Source: Ignavibacteriales bacterium (lineage in GTDB: Bacteria > Bacteroidota > Ignavibacteria > Ignavibacteriales > Melioribacteraceae). Taken from it: 64,000 nucleotides of DNA. The notes beneath the pieces were generated by a model. It saw only the letters and a list, made by a program, of their open reading frames with translations. It did no database searches and had not been told where the DNA came from. The number at the start of each line of letters is the position of its first letter. Positions within the stretch are counted from its first letter, which is position 1. Made by a program: the position numbers and the translations under genes. Of the stretch, positions 28,605 through 38,210 are shown piece by piece. The stretch spans positions 248,001 through 312,000 of the forward strand of contig JACKAB010000008.1 of the NCBI GenBank assembly GCA_020635285.1. The letters run 5' to 3'.

Positions 28605-28910
28605 CAATTTAATATATCCTCCAAAGAATACTAGACTATAAACTTATAATATGAAAATAATCAAATTAAAACACTTTAATTATTTTTAGTCAATTAAAAT
28701 TAATAACTAATTATAATAATTTTATATCAACAAATCATTTTAAATATTTTTTAATAGAACATTTTAAAGGTGAAATCTTTAATATTTTTTTGTTAGCTTA
28801 CTAAAATTGATTAGATCAATTTTAAACAATATAAGAGTCAATTTTTGTGTTAATATAAAAAAAAAAGCTGCAAACGGCAGCTTTTATTTAATCTCAATAT
28901 AAAACCTTAT
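28605..28910. other. AT-rich intergenic region with ilvE terminator
   Basis: About 300 nt between the kinase start and the ilvE stop. A GGAGG ribosome-binding site for the kinase lies at its left edge and a terminator hairpin at its right edge. Nothing else was identified. Confidence 0.6.
28857..28886 (-). terminator. Intrinsic terminator of ilvE
   Basis: AAAAGCTGC (28863-28871) pairs with GCAGCTTTT (28877-28885) around a 5-nt loop. Read on the minus strand it is followed by a long T run. It could also work in the plus direction. Confidence 0.8.
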
Positions 28911-29981
28911 TTACTCAACATAAGTAAGCCAATTATGTTTATCTTCTCTTTCTCCATATTGAATTCCTAAGATTTCCTCATAAAGTTTTGTTCCTAATAC
29001 GCCAGCATGCTCGCTGCTCCATTCCATAACTGTGTCTTTGTACTTTAGCTTACTTATTGATGAAATAATAGCAGCAGTTCCGGTTCCAAAAAGTTCAACT
29101 AAGTTTCCGTTTTTATATCCTTCAACCACTTCATCGATTGAAATATTTCTTTCAACAATGTTATATCCCCAATCCTTTAGAATTTGAATAACAGACATTC
29201 TTGTTACACCTGGCAATATTGAACCAGTTAACATTGGAGTTACTACTTCATCCTTAAAATGAATAAAGATATTCATCGTACCAACTTCTTCAATATATTT
29301 TTGCTGAATTGCATCTAACCAAAGCACTTGGCTATAACCTTCTTTCTTAGCTTCGCGCTGTGCTAATAAACTTGCTGCGTAATTTCCTGCAGTTTTACAA
29401 TCACCAACTCCTTTCCGCACCGCTCTTACATATTCATCTGTTGCCAAAATTGGAACTGGTTTAAAACCTTCCGGATAATATGGTCCAACTGGACTAAGCA
29501 TTATCATCAATTTGTATTGATCTCCGGCTTTTACACCAATGTAAGGATCGCTTGCAAACATTAAAGGTCTAATGTAAAGTGAATGACCGGGTTTTGTTGG
29601 AATCCAATCTTGTTCTAACTTAACCAATTCTTTAAGTGCAGTTAACGCTAAATCCATATCCACTTCCGGCATACACAATCTTTTTGCAGAACGGTTTAAT
29701 CGTTTAATATTTTCTTCAGGTCGGAAAAGAACAATTTTTCCATCTGCGTGTTTGTAAGCTTTTAATCCCTCAAAAATTTCTTGCCCATAGTGAAAAGCCA
29801 ATGCTGCCGGGGAAATTTTGAAGTCTTCAAACTTCTTAATTGTCGGGCTATGCCATCCGCCTTTTTTAGTATCGTAATCTAATTGAAAATAATTGGTTGT
29901 AAAATTTTGTCCAAATACTAAATTATCAGGTATTTTAACATCATTCTTTTGTTCAGCTTCTTCAAATTTTATTGTGCTCAT
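28911..29981 (-). CDS. ilvE: Branched-chain amino-acid aminotransferase
   Basis: PLP fold-type IV enzyme that transfers amino groups between glutamate and the branched-chain 2-oxo acids in the cytoplasm. The protein of about 356 residues has the long BCAT2-like form, with FGQNFTTNYFQLDYD near the start, LAFHYGQEIFEGLKAYKH, the PLP lysine in GDCKTAGNYAASLLAQREA, and LFGTGTAAIISSI near the end. I chose ATG 29981, with AGG five nt upstream, over a GTG two codons earlier. Single gene flanked by a terminator. Confidence 0.95.
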   Translation of the reverse strand: MSTIKFEEAEQKNDVKIPDNLVFGQNFTTNYFQLDYDTKKGGWHSPTIKKFEDFKISPAALAFHYGQEIFEGLKAYKHADGKIVLFRPEENIKRLNRSAKRLCMPEVDMDLALTALKELVKLEQDWIPTKPGHSLYIRPLMFASDPYIGVKAGDQYKLMIMLSPVGPYYPEGFKPVPILATDEYVRAVRKGVGDCKTAGNYAASLLAQREAKKEGYSQVLWLDAIQQKYIEEVGTMNIFIHFKDEVVTPMLTGSILPGVTRMSVIQILKDWGYNIVERNISIDEVVEGYKNGNLVELFGTGTAAIISSISKLKYKDTVMEWSSEHAGVLGTKLYEEILGIQYGEREDKHNWLTYVE

Positions 29982-30171
29982 AATCACCTAATTATTTGTT
30001 TTACTTTTGTATTATAAATATAATATTATCTTTATAAAAATGTGTTTTCTTGCGATAATAATCTTGCAAAATGTTTTTAATACTATATTTTAGATTAGTA
30101 AAGTGCGTTTACTATTTTTATATTTGTTAAATTTTTATTTTTAATTATCGAATTAAAATTCCAAAGGTTTT

Positions 30172-30945
30172 GTGAGCCTAAATATTTTTTCTTATATCGG
30201 CAAACGCACTATTGATTTTTTTCAAGAGTTTGGTCAAGTCTCAATTTTGTTTTTTAGAGTTTTGGGATTTACACCACAAATAGTAAAAAGCAGAAAATTA
30301 TTATTTGATCAAATGAAACACATTGGTGTTGATTCGCTTCCGCTTGTGATAATTATTGCAATATTTACCGGAGCGGTTGCAGCATGGCAAGCTGCGTATC
30401 AACTAAAGGGATTGGCGCCGATTTCATTTTTAGGGACGGCAACCAGTCGCGCAATTATTACAGAACTTGGCCCAGTATTAACCGGAATTATTATTGCGGG
30501 CAGAGTTGGCGCCTCAATTGCTGCCGAGCTTGGTTCTATGAAAGTTACGGAACAGCTTGATGCTTTAGAAACGATGGGGATCAGCATAATCAGATATTTA
30601 GCAATGCCCAGGTTTTTTGCATCAGTTATAATGCTTCCGGTTTTAATTATATTTGCAAATGTTATTGCAATACTTGGAGCTTATTTGGTTTCTAATTTAT
30701 CTTTAAATGTTTCTTACGCAGTTTATTTTGAATCTGTAAAAAGATTTTTTACCATGGGCGATTTTATGTTTGGAATGTTTAAAGGAATGATGTTTGGAAG
30801 CATGACAGCATTACTTGGCTGTCATATTGGTTTTAGAACTGAAGGTGGCGCAGAAGGAGTAGGTCTTTCAACCATTAGATCTTTTGTGATTTCTTCTGCT
30901 GTAATTTTAATTTTAGATTATCTATTATGGTCATTAATATTTTAG
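30172..30945 (+). CDS. mlaE: MlaE-family ABC transporter permease
   Basis: Permease of the Mla type, which moves phospholipids between outer and inner membranes. The 257 residues have the family signatures TRAIITELGPVLTGIIIAGRVGASIAAELGSM (shown here in part) and QLDALETMGISIIRYLAMPR, with five to six membrane segments. The start is GTG 30172 behind AAAGG. The usual partners MlaF (ATPase) and MlaD do not follow; instead a sugar transferase starts 9 nt after the stop. The partners must be elsewhere if the transporter works. Confidence 0.88.
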   Translation: MSLNIFSYIGKRTIDFFQEFGQVSILFFRVLGFTPQIVKSRKLLFDQMKHIGVDSLPLVIIIAIFTGAVAAWQAAYQLKGLAPISFLGTATSRAIITELGPVLTGIIIAGRVGASIAAELGSMKVTEQLDALETMGISIIRYLAMPRFFASVIMLPVLIIFANVIAILGAYLVSNLSLNVSYAVYFESVKRFFTMGDFMFGMFKGMMFGSMTALLGCHIGFRTEGGAEGVGLSTIRSFVISSAVILILDYLLWSLIF

Positions 30946-30954
30946 CATAACTTT

Positions 30955-31824
30955 ATGGTAAAAAAACTATTCAATATTATTGCTGCAATTATTTTGTTAA
31001 TTATCTCACTACCTTTCTTGTTAATCACTTCAATAATAATCTTTTTGGAAATTAGGAGTTTCCCATTCTTTATTCAAGAAAGGGGAATGACTTTAGAGAA
31101 TAACCGATTCAAAATATTTAAGATTAGAACGCTTAAAAAGAATCTAAAATTAATTTCACATCAAAATGAAGAGGATATATTCTTAAAGCCCAATTTAAAA
31201 GATAATGTTACGCCATTTTCTAAATGGTTAAGAAAAACGGGATTGGATGAATTGCCGCAATTGATAAATGTAATAAAAGGTGAGATGAATATTATTGGTC
31301 CGCGACCGCTAATGATGGATGATTTAGAAACTATGAAAAAAGTCTCCCCGGAATTATACGCACGAAGAGGAATGTTTAAGAATAAACCGGGTATTTCTGG
31401 TTTATGGCAGCTTTTCGGAAATAGATCTGAAGGCATTATTGGAATGATTGCACTTGAATCTCTATATGAAAAAGTTGCCTCCCCATTTTTAGATTTAAAA
31501 TTAATTATTTACACAACCACGGTAGTTATTCAAGCAAAAAACTCTGATTCAATTTTCTTCACACCACGTGCTACCGGTTTAAGAGTCTCAACCTACATCG
31601 ATAGTTCCTCTAATTTAAAAGTAACCTTAAATATGCCAGATGGTATTGCCAAATTTATTTTAGAAAAAGTAGAACGGTTTGAAGGGAAATATACAATTGA
31701 AGTTCCCTCAGATTGGTGGTATGTTAGCAATACATATAAAGACACAATTAAAAAAAATAAAGCAGCTCAAATTTTACCGATGCCAAACTCATCCAAAAAA
31801 GACTCGCAAAAAAACGCTTCTTAA
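30955..31824 (+). CDS. Undecaprenyl-phosphate sugar-1-phosphate transferase (bacterial sugar transferase)
   Basis: Monotopic phosphoglycosyl transferase of the PglC/WcaJ type, which puts the first sugar on the lipid carrier for surface polysaccharide. The 289 residues have one N-terminal hydrophobic segment (about 5-32), FIQERGMTLENNRFKIFKIRT, KTGLDELPQLINVIKGEMNIIGPRP (shown in part) and KPGISGLWQLFGNR. The lack of the four extra membrane helices marks the short class. The C-terminal part after about residue 195 is extra and not recognised. It is 9 nt from mlaE, so probably cotranscribed. Confidence 0.88.
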   Translation: MVKKLFNIIAAIILLIISLPFLLITSIIIFLEIRSFPFFIQERGMTLENNRFKIFKIRTLKKNLKLISHQNEEDIFLKPNLKDNVTPFSKWLRKTGLDELPQLINVIKGEMNIIGPRPLMMDDLETMKKVSPELYARRGMFKNKPGISGLWQLFGNRSEGIIGMIALESLYEKVASPFLDLKLIIYTTTVVIQAKNSDSIFFTPRATGLRVSTYIDSSSNLKVTLNMPDGIAKFILEKVERFEGKYTIEVPSDWWYVSNTYKDTIKKNKAAQILPMPNSSKKDSQKNAS

Positions 31825-32205
31825 CAATTTATTAATTTGCATTTAAAGCAATGTTTTTTGTATAATTAATCAAATAAAATTTGGATTAATTAAACCTTTA
31901 TCATTTCCAGTTTATAGTAAAACAAACGGTATTTCTTTTATAGATAAACAAGACATTTAAGTCTTTTGTAAATTATTTAATTAAAATACTTTATGGTTTT
32001 TACTTAAAGTAAATTATTAAATAACTGAAAAACTTGGCATAATAGTTTTATATAATAAACTTCTAATTTGTGTTTTTAAGCAAAATTGCAGAAGATATTA
32101 AATATTGTATGTCTTACTTTAAGAATCAATCTCTTTGTGAGACTTTAAAAAACATATTTAACTAAACGAAAATTTAATTTATTGTTAATAACGAACGGAG
32201 GAAGG
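31825..32205. other. AT-rich intergenic region
   Basis: About 380 nt with no convincing open frame. A short imperfect hairpin (AAGAC and GTCTT near 31950-31965) might be a weak terminator for the sugar transferase gene. A strong ribosome-binding site GGAGGAAGG lies at the right edge for the next gene. Nothing else was seen. Confidence 0.5.
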
Positions 32206-33333
32206 ATGAAGAAATTAATTACGGCTTTATTATTTGTTAGCAGTTTGGCGTTTGGGCAAAATGTTTACATTAGTGAGTATTCAGATGCTGGAGGAACCGG
32301 AAATTACTTCTATGAGTATGATGGAATTTTATAATGATGGAACAGATGAATTTTCACGCATCAAATTGTGTAATGAGACAAGGAACAAATAGCACTCAGT
32401 CTGTGACAATTCCAAATGGAACTTCAATACCAGCAAATAATTGGTTTCTTGAATTTGATAGCCAGAGATGCAGATAAAATAACAAACTTTGAATCTTTTT
32501 GGGGATTACATTTGTTTTTAATGGAGATGATACTTAGTTATAAATTCTGGTGGCTCTTGCCCTCAGATGAATGGAGACAGAATTTATTTGTTTGAAAATA
32601 GTTCTGGAATAAATATTGACCCAGCTACAGATAATGAATTTTTCTTTTCAGGCTTTGTTTTAGTTTAAAGAGAATCATGATTAACTACGGACTCAATAGC
32701 TCAAGTGATTATGACGGAACTAAATTAGATGATTCAGGATACCTGGTAATTTAGAATCGAATCAACTTTTACCAGTAGAACTAACAACTTTCTCAGCCAA
32801 ACATTGTTGAGAAAAGTGTAAGTCTTAATTGGGAAACAGCAACAGAAGTAAATAATTATGGCTTCAATGTGGAAAGAAAACCGAAGCTGGAGAATGGAGT
32901 AAAAATAGCTTTTGTTGAAGGACATGGAAACAGCAATTCACCTAAATATTATTCTTATTCAGATAAATCTTTAACAACTTCTGGTAAATATTTATATAGA
33001 CTTAAGCAAGTAGATATAGACGGCACATTTGAATATTCAGATGCAGTTGAAGTTAATTTTGGTGCACCGGAAGATTTTGTATTAAATCAGAACTATCCAA
33101 ATCCATTTAATCCAACAACAAGTATACAATTTACCATTCCGTTAGATAGCAGAGTAAGATTAAGTGTATTTAATGTGTTGGGAGAAGAAGTTGCGGAATT
33201 AGTTAATCAAAACTTTGCAGCCGGTTACCACAGTGTTGATTTTAACGGAAGCAAGCTCAATAGTGGAATTTACTTCTATAAATTAGAAGCAAATAATTTC
33301 ATGCAAATCCGTAAAATGATGTTAGTAAAATAA
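32206..33333 (+). pseudogene. Secreted lamin-tail-type T9SS protein, heavily frameshifted
   Basis: A good start remains: RBS GGAGGAAGG, ATG 32206 and a signal peptide ending AFGQ, then VYISEYSDAGGTGNYFYEY, like the beginning of lamin-tail domains. The frame then shifts several times between about 32320 and 32870. The intact 3' part (from about 32869) holds the EVNNYGFNVERK-like linker and a type A T9SS C-terminal domain: NYPNPFNPTTSIQFTIP, LSVFNVLGEEVAELV, GIYFYKLEA and IRKMMLVK. It would be exported through the outer membrane and anchored at the surface. Short for its class (about 375 residues if repaired). Confidence 0.75.
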
Positions 33334-33358
33334 GTTAGATCAATTTTAGGTTACAACT

Positions 33359-33387
33359 AAAGTCCGGCAATTGTCGGACTTTTTTTA
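33359..33387 (+). terminator. Intrinsic terminator
   Basis: AAAGTCCG (33359-33366) pairs with CGGACTTT (33375-33382), extended inward by the self-complementary CAATTG, and followed by a T run. It ends the lamin-tail gene. Confidence 0.9.
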
Positions 33388-33513
33388 TGTTAACTTTTTG
33401 TTAAATATTGAGAAAAGTGATTTAAATCAAGCAAATAACTAAGTCAATTTGTAAAATTGCCACGGGGATTTTCATAAATTAATAATTTATTCAAATTTTA
33501 GGTCAGGAGATTT

Positions 33514-36500
33514 ATGCAGATTAAAAAATTACTGTTTTTATTTATTCTATTAATAAGCATACAAACATTAAATGCACAAATGTTAATAACAGGAGTTGCT
33601 GATGGGCCACTAACAGGCGGTGTTCCAAAAGTAATTGAATTATATGTCTATGAAGATATAGCTGACCTCTCAATTTACGAACTTGGTCTAATCTCTAATG
33701 GTGGGGGAAGTGTTAGTCAAAGTTTTACATTTCCTTCCACTTCAATAAATAATGGCACATTCATTTATGTTTCAAAAGATAATGTATCCTTCGTTTCTTT
33801 TTTTGGCTTTTCTCCAGATTTTATAAGTAGTGATGTTGCAAATTTTAATGGTGATGATGCAATAGAATTATTCAAAGAGGGATCTGTTGTTGATGTATTT
33901 GGTAATATTAGTGTTGATGGTACTGGGACGACTTGGGAGTATTTAGATGGATGGGCTTATAGAATAGATGAAACCGGACCAGATGGTTTAACATTTGTAG
34001 AAGCAAATTGGAATTACAGTGGTATAAACAAACTTGAAGGTGGTTCAACAAATGAAACTTGTATTATTCCTTTTCCACTTGGAACATATGCAAATGGGAA
34101 TGTAACGGTACCAAATGCTCCAATTGCATTAACAGCTTCTAACATAATACATAATGGTTTTTACGCTAATTGGAGTAAATCAAGTGGGGCTACAAAATAT
34201 TTTTTAGATGTTTCTGAAGCCCCAGACTTTTCTTCTTCTATAACGGAATTTGATGACCTTGATGTGGGCAATGCTAGCACTTATAGTGTTTCAGGTCTTG
34301 TCGAAAGTTCTGATTATTTTTATAGAATTCGAGCTAGTAATACAGCCGGAACTTCTGGAAACTCTAATACTATTCAAGTGAGAACACTTGATATTCCATC
34401 AACTGCAGTTCAATTTGTAAATGCATCTGGGTCTATTGCAGAAAACGGAGTATCCTTCGATATTGCCATTTCAATTTTATATCCCGATGCCTCCAATGCG
34501 ACTACAGCAGATATAGTGTTAATCTCTGGAGATGCAGCTGATATTGGTAATTATACTACACAAACAGTTACTTTCCAAGCCGGTAGTTCAACAAATCAAA
34601 TGGTAACTATATATATATCTGATGATGGAATAACGGAGGGAAATGAAACTCTAACTTTTGAATTACAAAATGTAAGCGGAGGTAATTCAGCATCAGTTGG
34701 TGCAACTTCCCAATTCAACTTAACAATAATAGAGGGATATAGCGGAAACTATTATGCTCCAATTACTTTAGGTGCGGCTGGGGATCAATTACATTTTGAA
34801 TTACATAACTTAATCAAAGGACATTTAGAATATCCTTATTCTTCTTCAGGAACAGATGTTTGGGATATTTTAATGGATGCCGATGAAGACCCTGAAAATT
34901 CAGCTAATGTTATTTTAATTTATACCGGCAGATCGCAAGTAAAAACTTTTAATGCCAGCACAAGTACGAGTGACGACGCATGGAATAGAGAACACGTTTG
35001 GGCAAAATCTAGAGGCGACTTTGGTACTGATCCGGCTGCTGGAACAGATGCTCATCACTTAAAGGCTTCTGATGCCTCAGTAAATTCAACACGGAGTAAT
35101 AAAGATTTTGATGATGGTGGAACCCAAGTTTCTGATGGAGGAGTACCAATTGATTGCTATACAGATGAAGATTCATGGGAACCTAGAGATGAAGTTAAAG
35201 GTGATGTTGCCAGAATGTTATTTTATATGGATGTAAGATATGATGGAGAAAGAACTGATCCTGAATTGCATCTTGTCGATTATACCGCAACTGCAACCGG
35301 TGAACCTGTAATTGGGAAACTATCCACACTATTGACTTGGAATGCTGAAGATCCTCCAGATGCATTTGAAATTAGACGAAATAATATAGTATACGGTTAT
35401 CAATTTAATCGTAATCCATTTATTGATCATCCCGAGTGGGTTGATTTAATTTGGGGAGCATCAGCTCCAAATTCGCCAATTATTGCTAATGTTGATCGAA
35501 ATGTTAAAATTCCTGATCATGATCAAAACATAGTTGTGACTGCTGATATATCTGATGATGGCTTTATAAGTAAAGCTGAAATAAAATATTCAGTTGATAA
35601 CGGTTCTCTAATTACAATTCCTATGTCAGTGTCAGGTGGAGGCTCAGCACTTTACAAAGGAAATATGGCGACTGCCAGCAATAGTTATTCAGCAACAATT
35701 CCAGAAAGTGTGTATGAAAATGGAAGTTATTTAAGTTATTACATTTATACTGAAGATAATGAAGGTAACCCAAAATATGGAACTATTCAGCAACTATTTA
35801 CTGGAGTAACCGATATATCAAAACTTCACAGTGTTAAAGAGGATGGAAGATTAGAGTATGATGGCATTTTGGCAAAAATAAATGGTGTAGCAACAGTTGG
35901 TACTCCAACATTTTCTGAATCGAGTTTAGATGTTTATCTTCAAGATGAAACGGGCGGCATTTCTATTTATAAAGCAGGCGATGCAACAGCCGGAATTATT
36001 TTGGGGCATAGTTATACAATAACAGGAAATTTAGATCTCTTTAATGGTAAAACTGAATTAATCCCCGAAGTAAGCTCTGCTGATATTGTTGATAATGGAG
36101 CTGCAACTCTTCCTCAACCTTTCGAAATGACTTTGGCTCAGCTGTTAACAAATGCAGAAACAATGGAGGGCCGACTCGTATTGATTCATAATTTAAGTTT
36201 GATAAGCGGCACTTGGGCACAAGGTCAAAGTGTAGTTTTATCAGATGATGGAGGAACTACTCAAATTACATTGCATTACGATAGCAGCACTGATTTAGGA
36301 TTAGCCCCAACCTGGCCAAAAGATATAACTGGAATTTACTCACAATACGATCAAATCTATCCATATGTCAATGACTATCAAATATTACCAAGATATGTCA
36401 GTGATGTAACAAATTCTGTATCTGTAGAATTAACTATTTTCTTGGAGGGTAATTATAACTCAGCAACTGGTGAAATGTTAACTGGACTAAATACTATTAT

Positions 36501-36780
36501 TCCAAAAACATCTCCTTATTCTGAAGATCCGCGAACGGTACTTTCTATTCCTCAAGATATAGTTGACTGGGTATTGGTTGAGTTAAGAGAAACGTTAAAC
36601 GGACCTGCAGTTTCATCACACAGTGCACTATTGCATAAGGATGGAAGAATTGTTGCTGATGATGGGATTAGCAGTACAATCAGGCTGACTGGAGATTCTA
36701 AACAATATTACATTGTTGTAAAACATAGAAATCATTTGCCTATTATTAGCAAAGACCCGGTTACTCTTAATACTAATTAA
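33514..36780 (+). CDS. Secreted multidomain endonuclease I family protein 1
   Basis: A large intact exported nuclease of 1088 residues. Order: signal peptide (1-21), a lamin-tail-like domain (about 22-190), fibronectin III (about 200-292), Calx-beta (about 296-407), the endonuclease I domain (about 410-645), a strand-rich linker, an OB-fold/DUF5689-like segment (about 765-900) and a C-terminal module (about 955-1088). The nuclease motif is visible as NREHVWAKSRG (491-501), DAHHLKASDASVNSTRSN (512-529) and WEPRDEVKGDVARML (555-569). The His and Asn pattern suggests a magnesium-dependent beta-beta-alpha-metal nuclease. It has no NYPNPFNP domain and ends HRNHLPIISKDPVTLNTN. Probably degrades extracellular DNA for nutrients. 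Confidence 0.85.
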   Translation: MQIKKLLFLFILLISIQTLNAQMLITGVADGPLTGGVPKVIELYVYEDIADLSIYELGLISNGGGSVSQSFTFPSTSINNGTFIYVSKDNVSFVSFFGFSPDFISSDVANFNGDDAIELFKEGSVVDVFGNISVDGTGTTWEYLDGWAYRIDETGPDGLTFVEANWNYSGINKLEGGSTNETCIIPFPLGTYANGNVTVPNAPIALTASNIIHNGFYANWSKSSGATKYFLDVSEAPDFSSSITEFDDLDVGNASTYSVSGLVESSDYFYRIRASNTAGTSGNSNTIQVRTLDIPSTAVQFVNASGSIAENGVSFDIAISILYPDASNATTADIVLISGDAADIGNYTTQTVTFQAGSSTNQMVTIYISDDGITEGNETLTFELQNVSGGNSASVGATSQFNLTIIEGYSGNYYAPITLGAAGDQLHFELHNLIKGHLEYPYSSSGTDVWDILMDADEDPENSANVILIYTGRSQVKTFNASTSTSDDAWNREHVWAKSRGDFGTDPAAGTDAHHLKASDASVNSTRSNKDFDDGGTQVSDGGVPIDCYTDEDSWEPRDEVKGDVARMLFYMDVRYDGERTDPELHLVDYTATATGEPVIGKLSTLLTWNAEDPPDAFEIRRNNIVYGYQFNRNPFIDHPEWVDLIWGASAPNSPIIANVDRNVKIPDHDQNIVVTADISDDGFISKAEIKYSVDNGSLITIPMSVSGGGSALYKGNMATASNSYSATIPESVYENGSYLSYYIYTEDNEGNPKYGTIQQLFTGVTDISKLHSVKEDGRLEYDGILAKINGVATVGTPTFSESSLDVYLQDETGGISIYKAGDATAGIILGHSYTITGNLDLFNGKTELIPEVSSADIVDNGAATLPQPFEMTLAQLLTNAETMEGRLVLIHNLSLISGTWAQGQSVVLSDDGGTTQITLHYDSSTDLGLAPTWPKDITGIYSQYDQIYPYVNDYQILPRYVSDVTNSVSVELTIFLEGNYNSATGEMLTGLNTIIPKTSPYSEDPRTVLSIPQDIVDWVLVELRETLNGPAVSSHSALLHKDGRIVADDGISSTIRLTGDSKQYYIVVKHRNHLPIISKDPVTLNTN

Positions 36781-36801
36781 CCGATGATTACAAAATTATT
36801 T

Positions 36802-36826
36802 AGCCCGCTTATGCGGGCTTTATATT
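36802..36826 (+). terminator. Probable terminator after nuclease 1
   Basis: AGCCCGC (36802-36808) and GCGGGCT (36813-36819) form a 7-bp GC-rich stem with a TTAT loop, followed by a T-rich but interrupted tail. It lies 22 nt after the stop codon. Confidence 0.75.
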
Positions 36827-36892
36827 ATTAATTTTTGAAATTCCGTAATAATATTTTAATCGAACTCAAAATTTTTAGAAAAGCCGCAGATT

Positions 36893-37931
36893 CTAAGTCT
36901 TCACATCAATCAAAAACTTTGGATAACTCCCAAGTTGATAGGCAAAATTAATTTCCATCCCTTCTTCAATTGATGGTAAATCTTTATCAAAATAAAGTTT
37001 TGTTAAACCAGTTTCATCTTCTTCAGAGAGAATTATATCTTCAAAAACTTTTATCTCTGTAAGTAAAATTAGGTTTTTCATACTGCCGGGCTTATTTCTA
37101 ACTTTCACAGAGTTAAGAACCAGCTGATTATTTACTAGGTTGGAAAAATTATATTTTACATTAACATTTTTATCTAACACAAAAATATCACCTAAAGATA
37201 TTCTTTTCGTTATTGCATTTTTACGTTTAATATTCAGCCAGAAATTTGTCCATTTACTACTAGAAAAAGAAAACTCAGTTGGCAAATCGGCTAATACAGC
37301 AGATATTTTTATTTCTTCTGGAATTAGTATTCCATCAGTTGCCAGAAATTTAGAAAAGTGTTTTGTAAGTGCCACATGTGGTTCTTTAAATAAACCTTTT
37401 TGAACGGTGTCAATGATAACAATATCAAATTGTTTATGTTTCGGATTTTGATATGTAGTTGCGTCAATTGATAAAATTTCATCAAAGTAATTTTTGAATC
37501 CAAACTTTTCAACAATTTTATTTACAGCATCTATTGAAACTTTATGAAAATCAATAACATTTATTTCTAAATCTGTTTCTTTATAATTTGGAATGAGAGG
37601 TAAGATAAGGCTAGCAAAAGGACCAGTTCCAACATATATGATTTTTATTTTATCCTTTTGGGTAGAACTTAATTTAAAATCGATTGCTTTTTTAATTCCC
37701 TTAAAATTTTGCAGTTTTTATATAATCTAAGATAGAACCCGCCGCAGTTTGTGGAGATAATGCTTCACCGTTTGGTAATAATGATCCTTGCTCAGCTTTT
37801 TCCAATTTTCCATTTAGCTTAGATATTTCGGAGAAATTATTATATAAATCATCGATTGAATTAGTTATCTCATCAAATGATGAATTCTCATTCAATATTA
37901 TCTCAGTTTTTACTTTTAGCTCAACATTCAT
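36893..37931 (-). pseudogene. Class I SAM-dependent methyltransferase-like protein, one frameshift
   Basis: About 345 residues when one extra base in the run at 37703-37706 is removed, joining TAKF to KGIKKAIDF. The N-terminal region (about 1-80) contains LLPNGEALSPQTAAGSILDYIKTA, seen upstream of the Rossmann core in some methyltransferases. The core shows IIYVGTGPFASLILPL (SAM loop), INVIDFHKVSIDAV (acidic ribose-binding strand end) and FDIVIIDTVQ. The C-terminal half is beta-rich, somewhat like protein arginine methyltransferases. Substrate unknown. It is the only minus-strand gene in the secreted-protein block. Confidence 0.65.
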
Positions 37932-37956
37932 TTAGTTTTCCCAAACATCAGATTCT

Positions 37957-37971
37957 TATATATATATATAT
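37957..37971. repeat. Short TA dinucleotide tract
   Basis: About seven TA units in the region upstream of nuclease 2. Simple repeat in very AT-rich DNA; a slippage-prone spot but with no shown role. Confidence 0.6.
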
Positions 37972-38210
37972 TTTTCAAAAAATATGTCCTTGTAAATTAA
38001 AAAATTCCAGCTTCAAATTGTGAGTGGGTATTTTTTAATATCATTGCAAATATTTTTTTTCAACTACCTTATTTTATTTTTCCATTTTCAAATTTTCAAA
38101 ATCCAATTTATCATCTTAATTTTAACTTCATCTAAAAGTCATTCGTACTTTAAGTAATTTTATTTTAAATTGATTTATAAAATTTAATTCTTTTAGCCTT
38201 TGGAATAATA

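Noticed and set aside
37957..37971. TA tract considered as a phase-variation repeat
   Set aside because: Too far upstream (about 240 nt) of the nuclease gene to affect a promoter spacer in an obvious way; listed only as a simple repeat.
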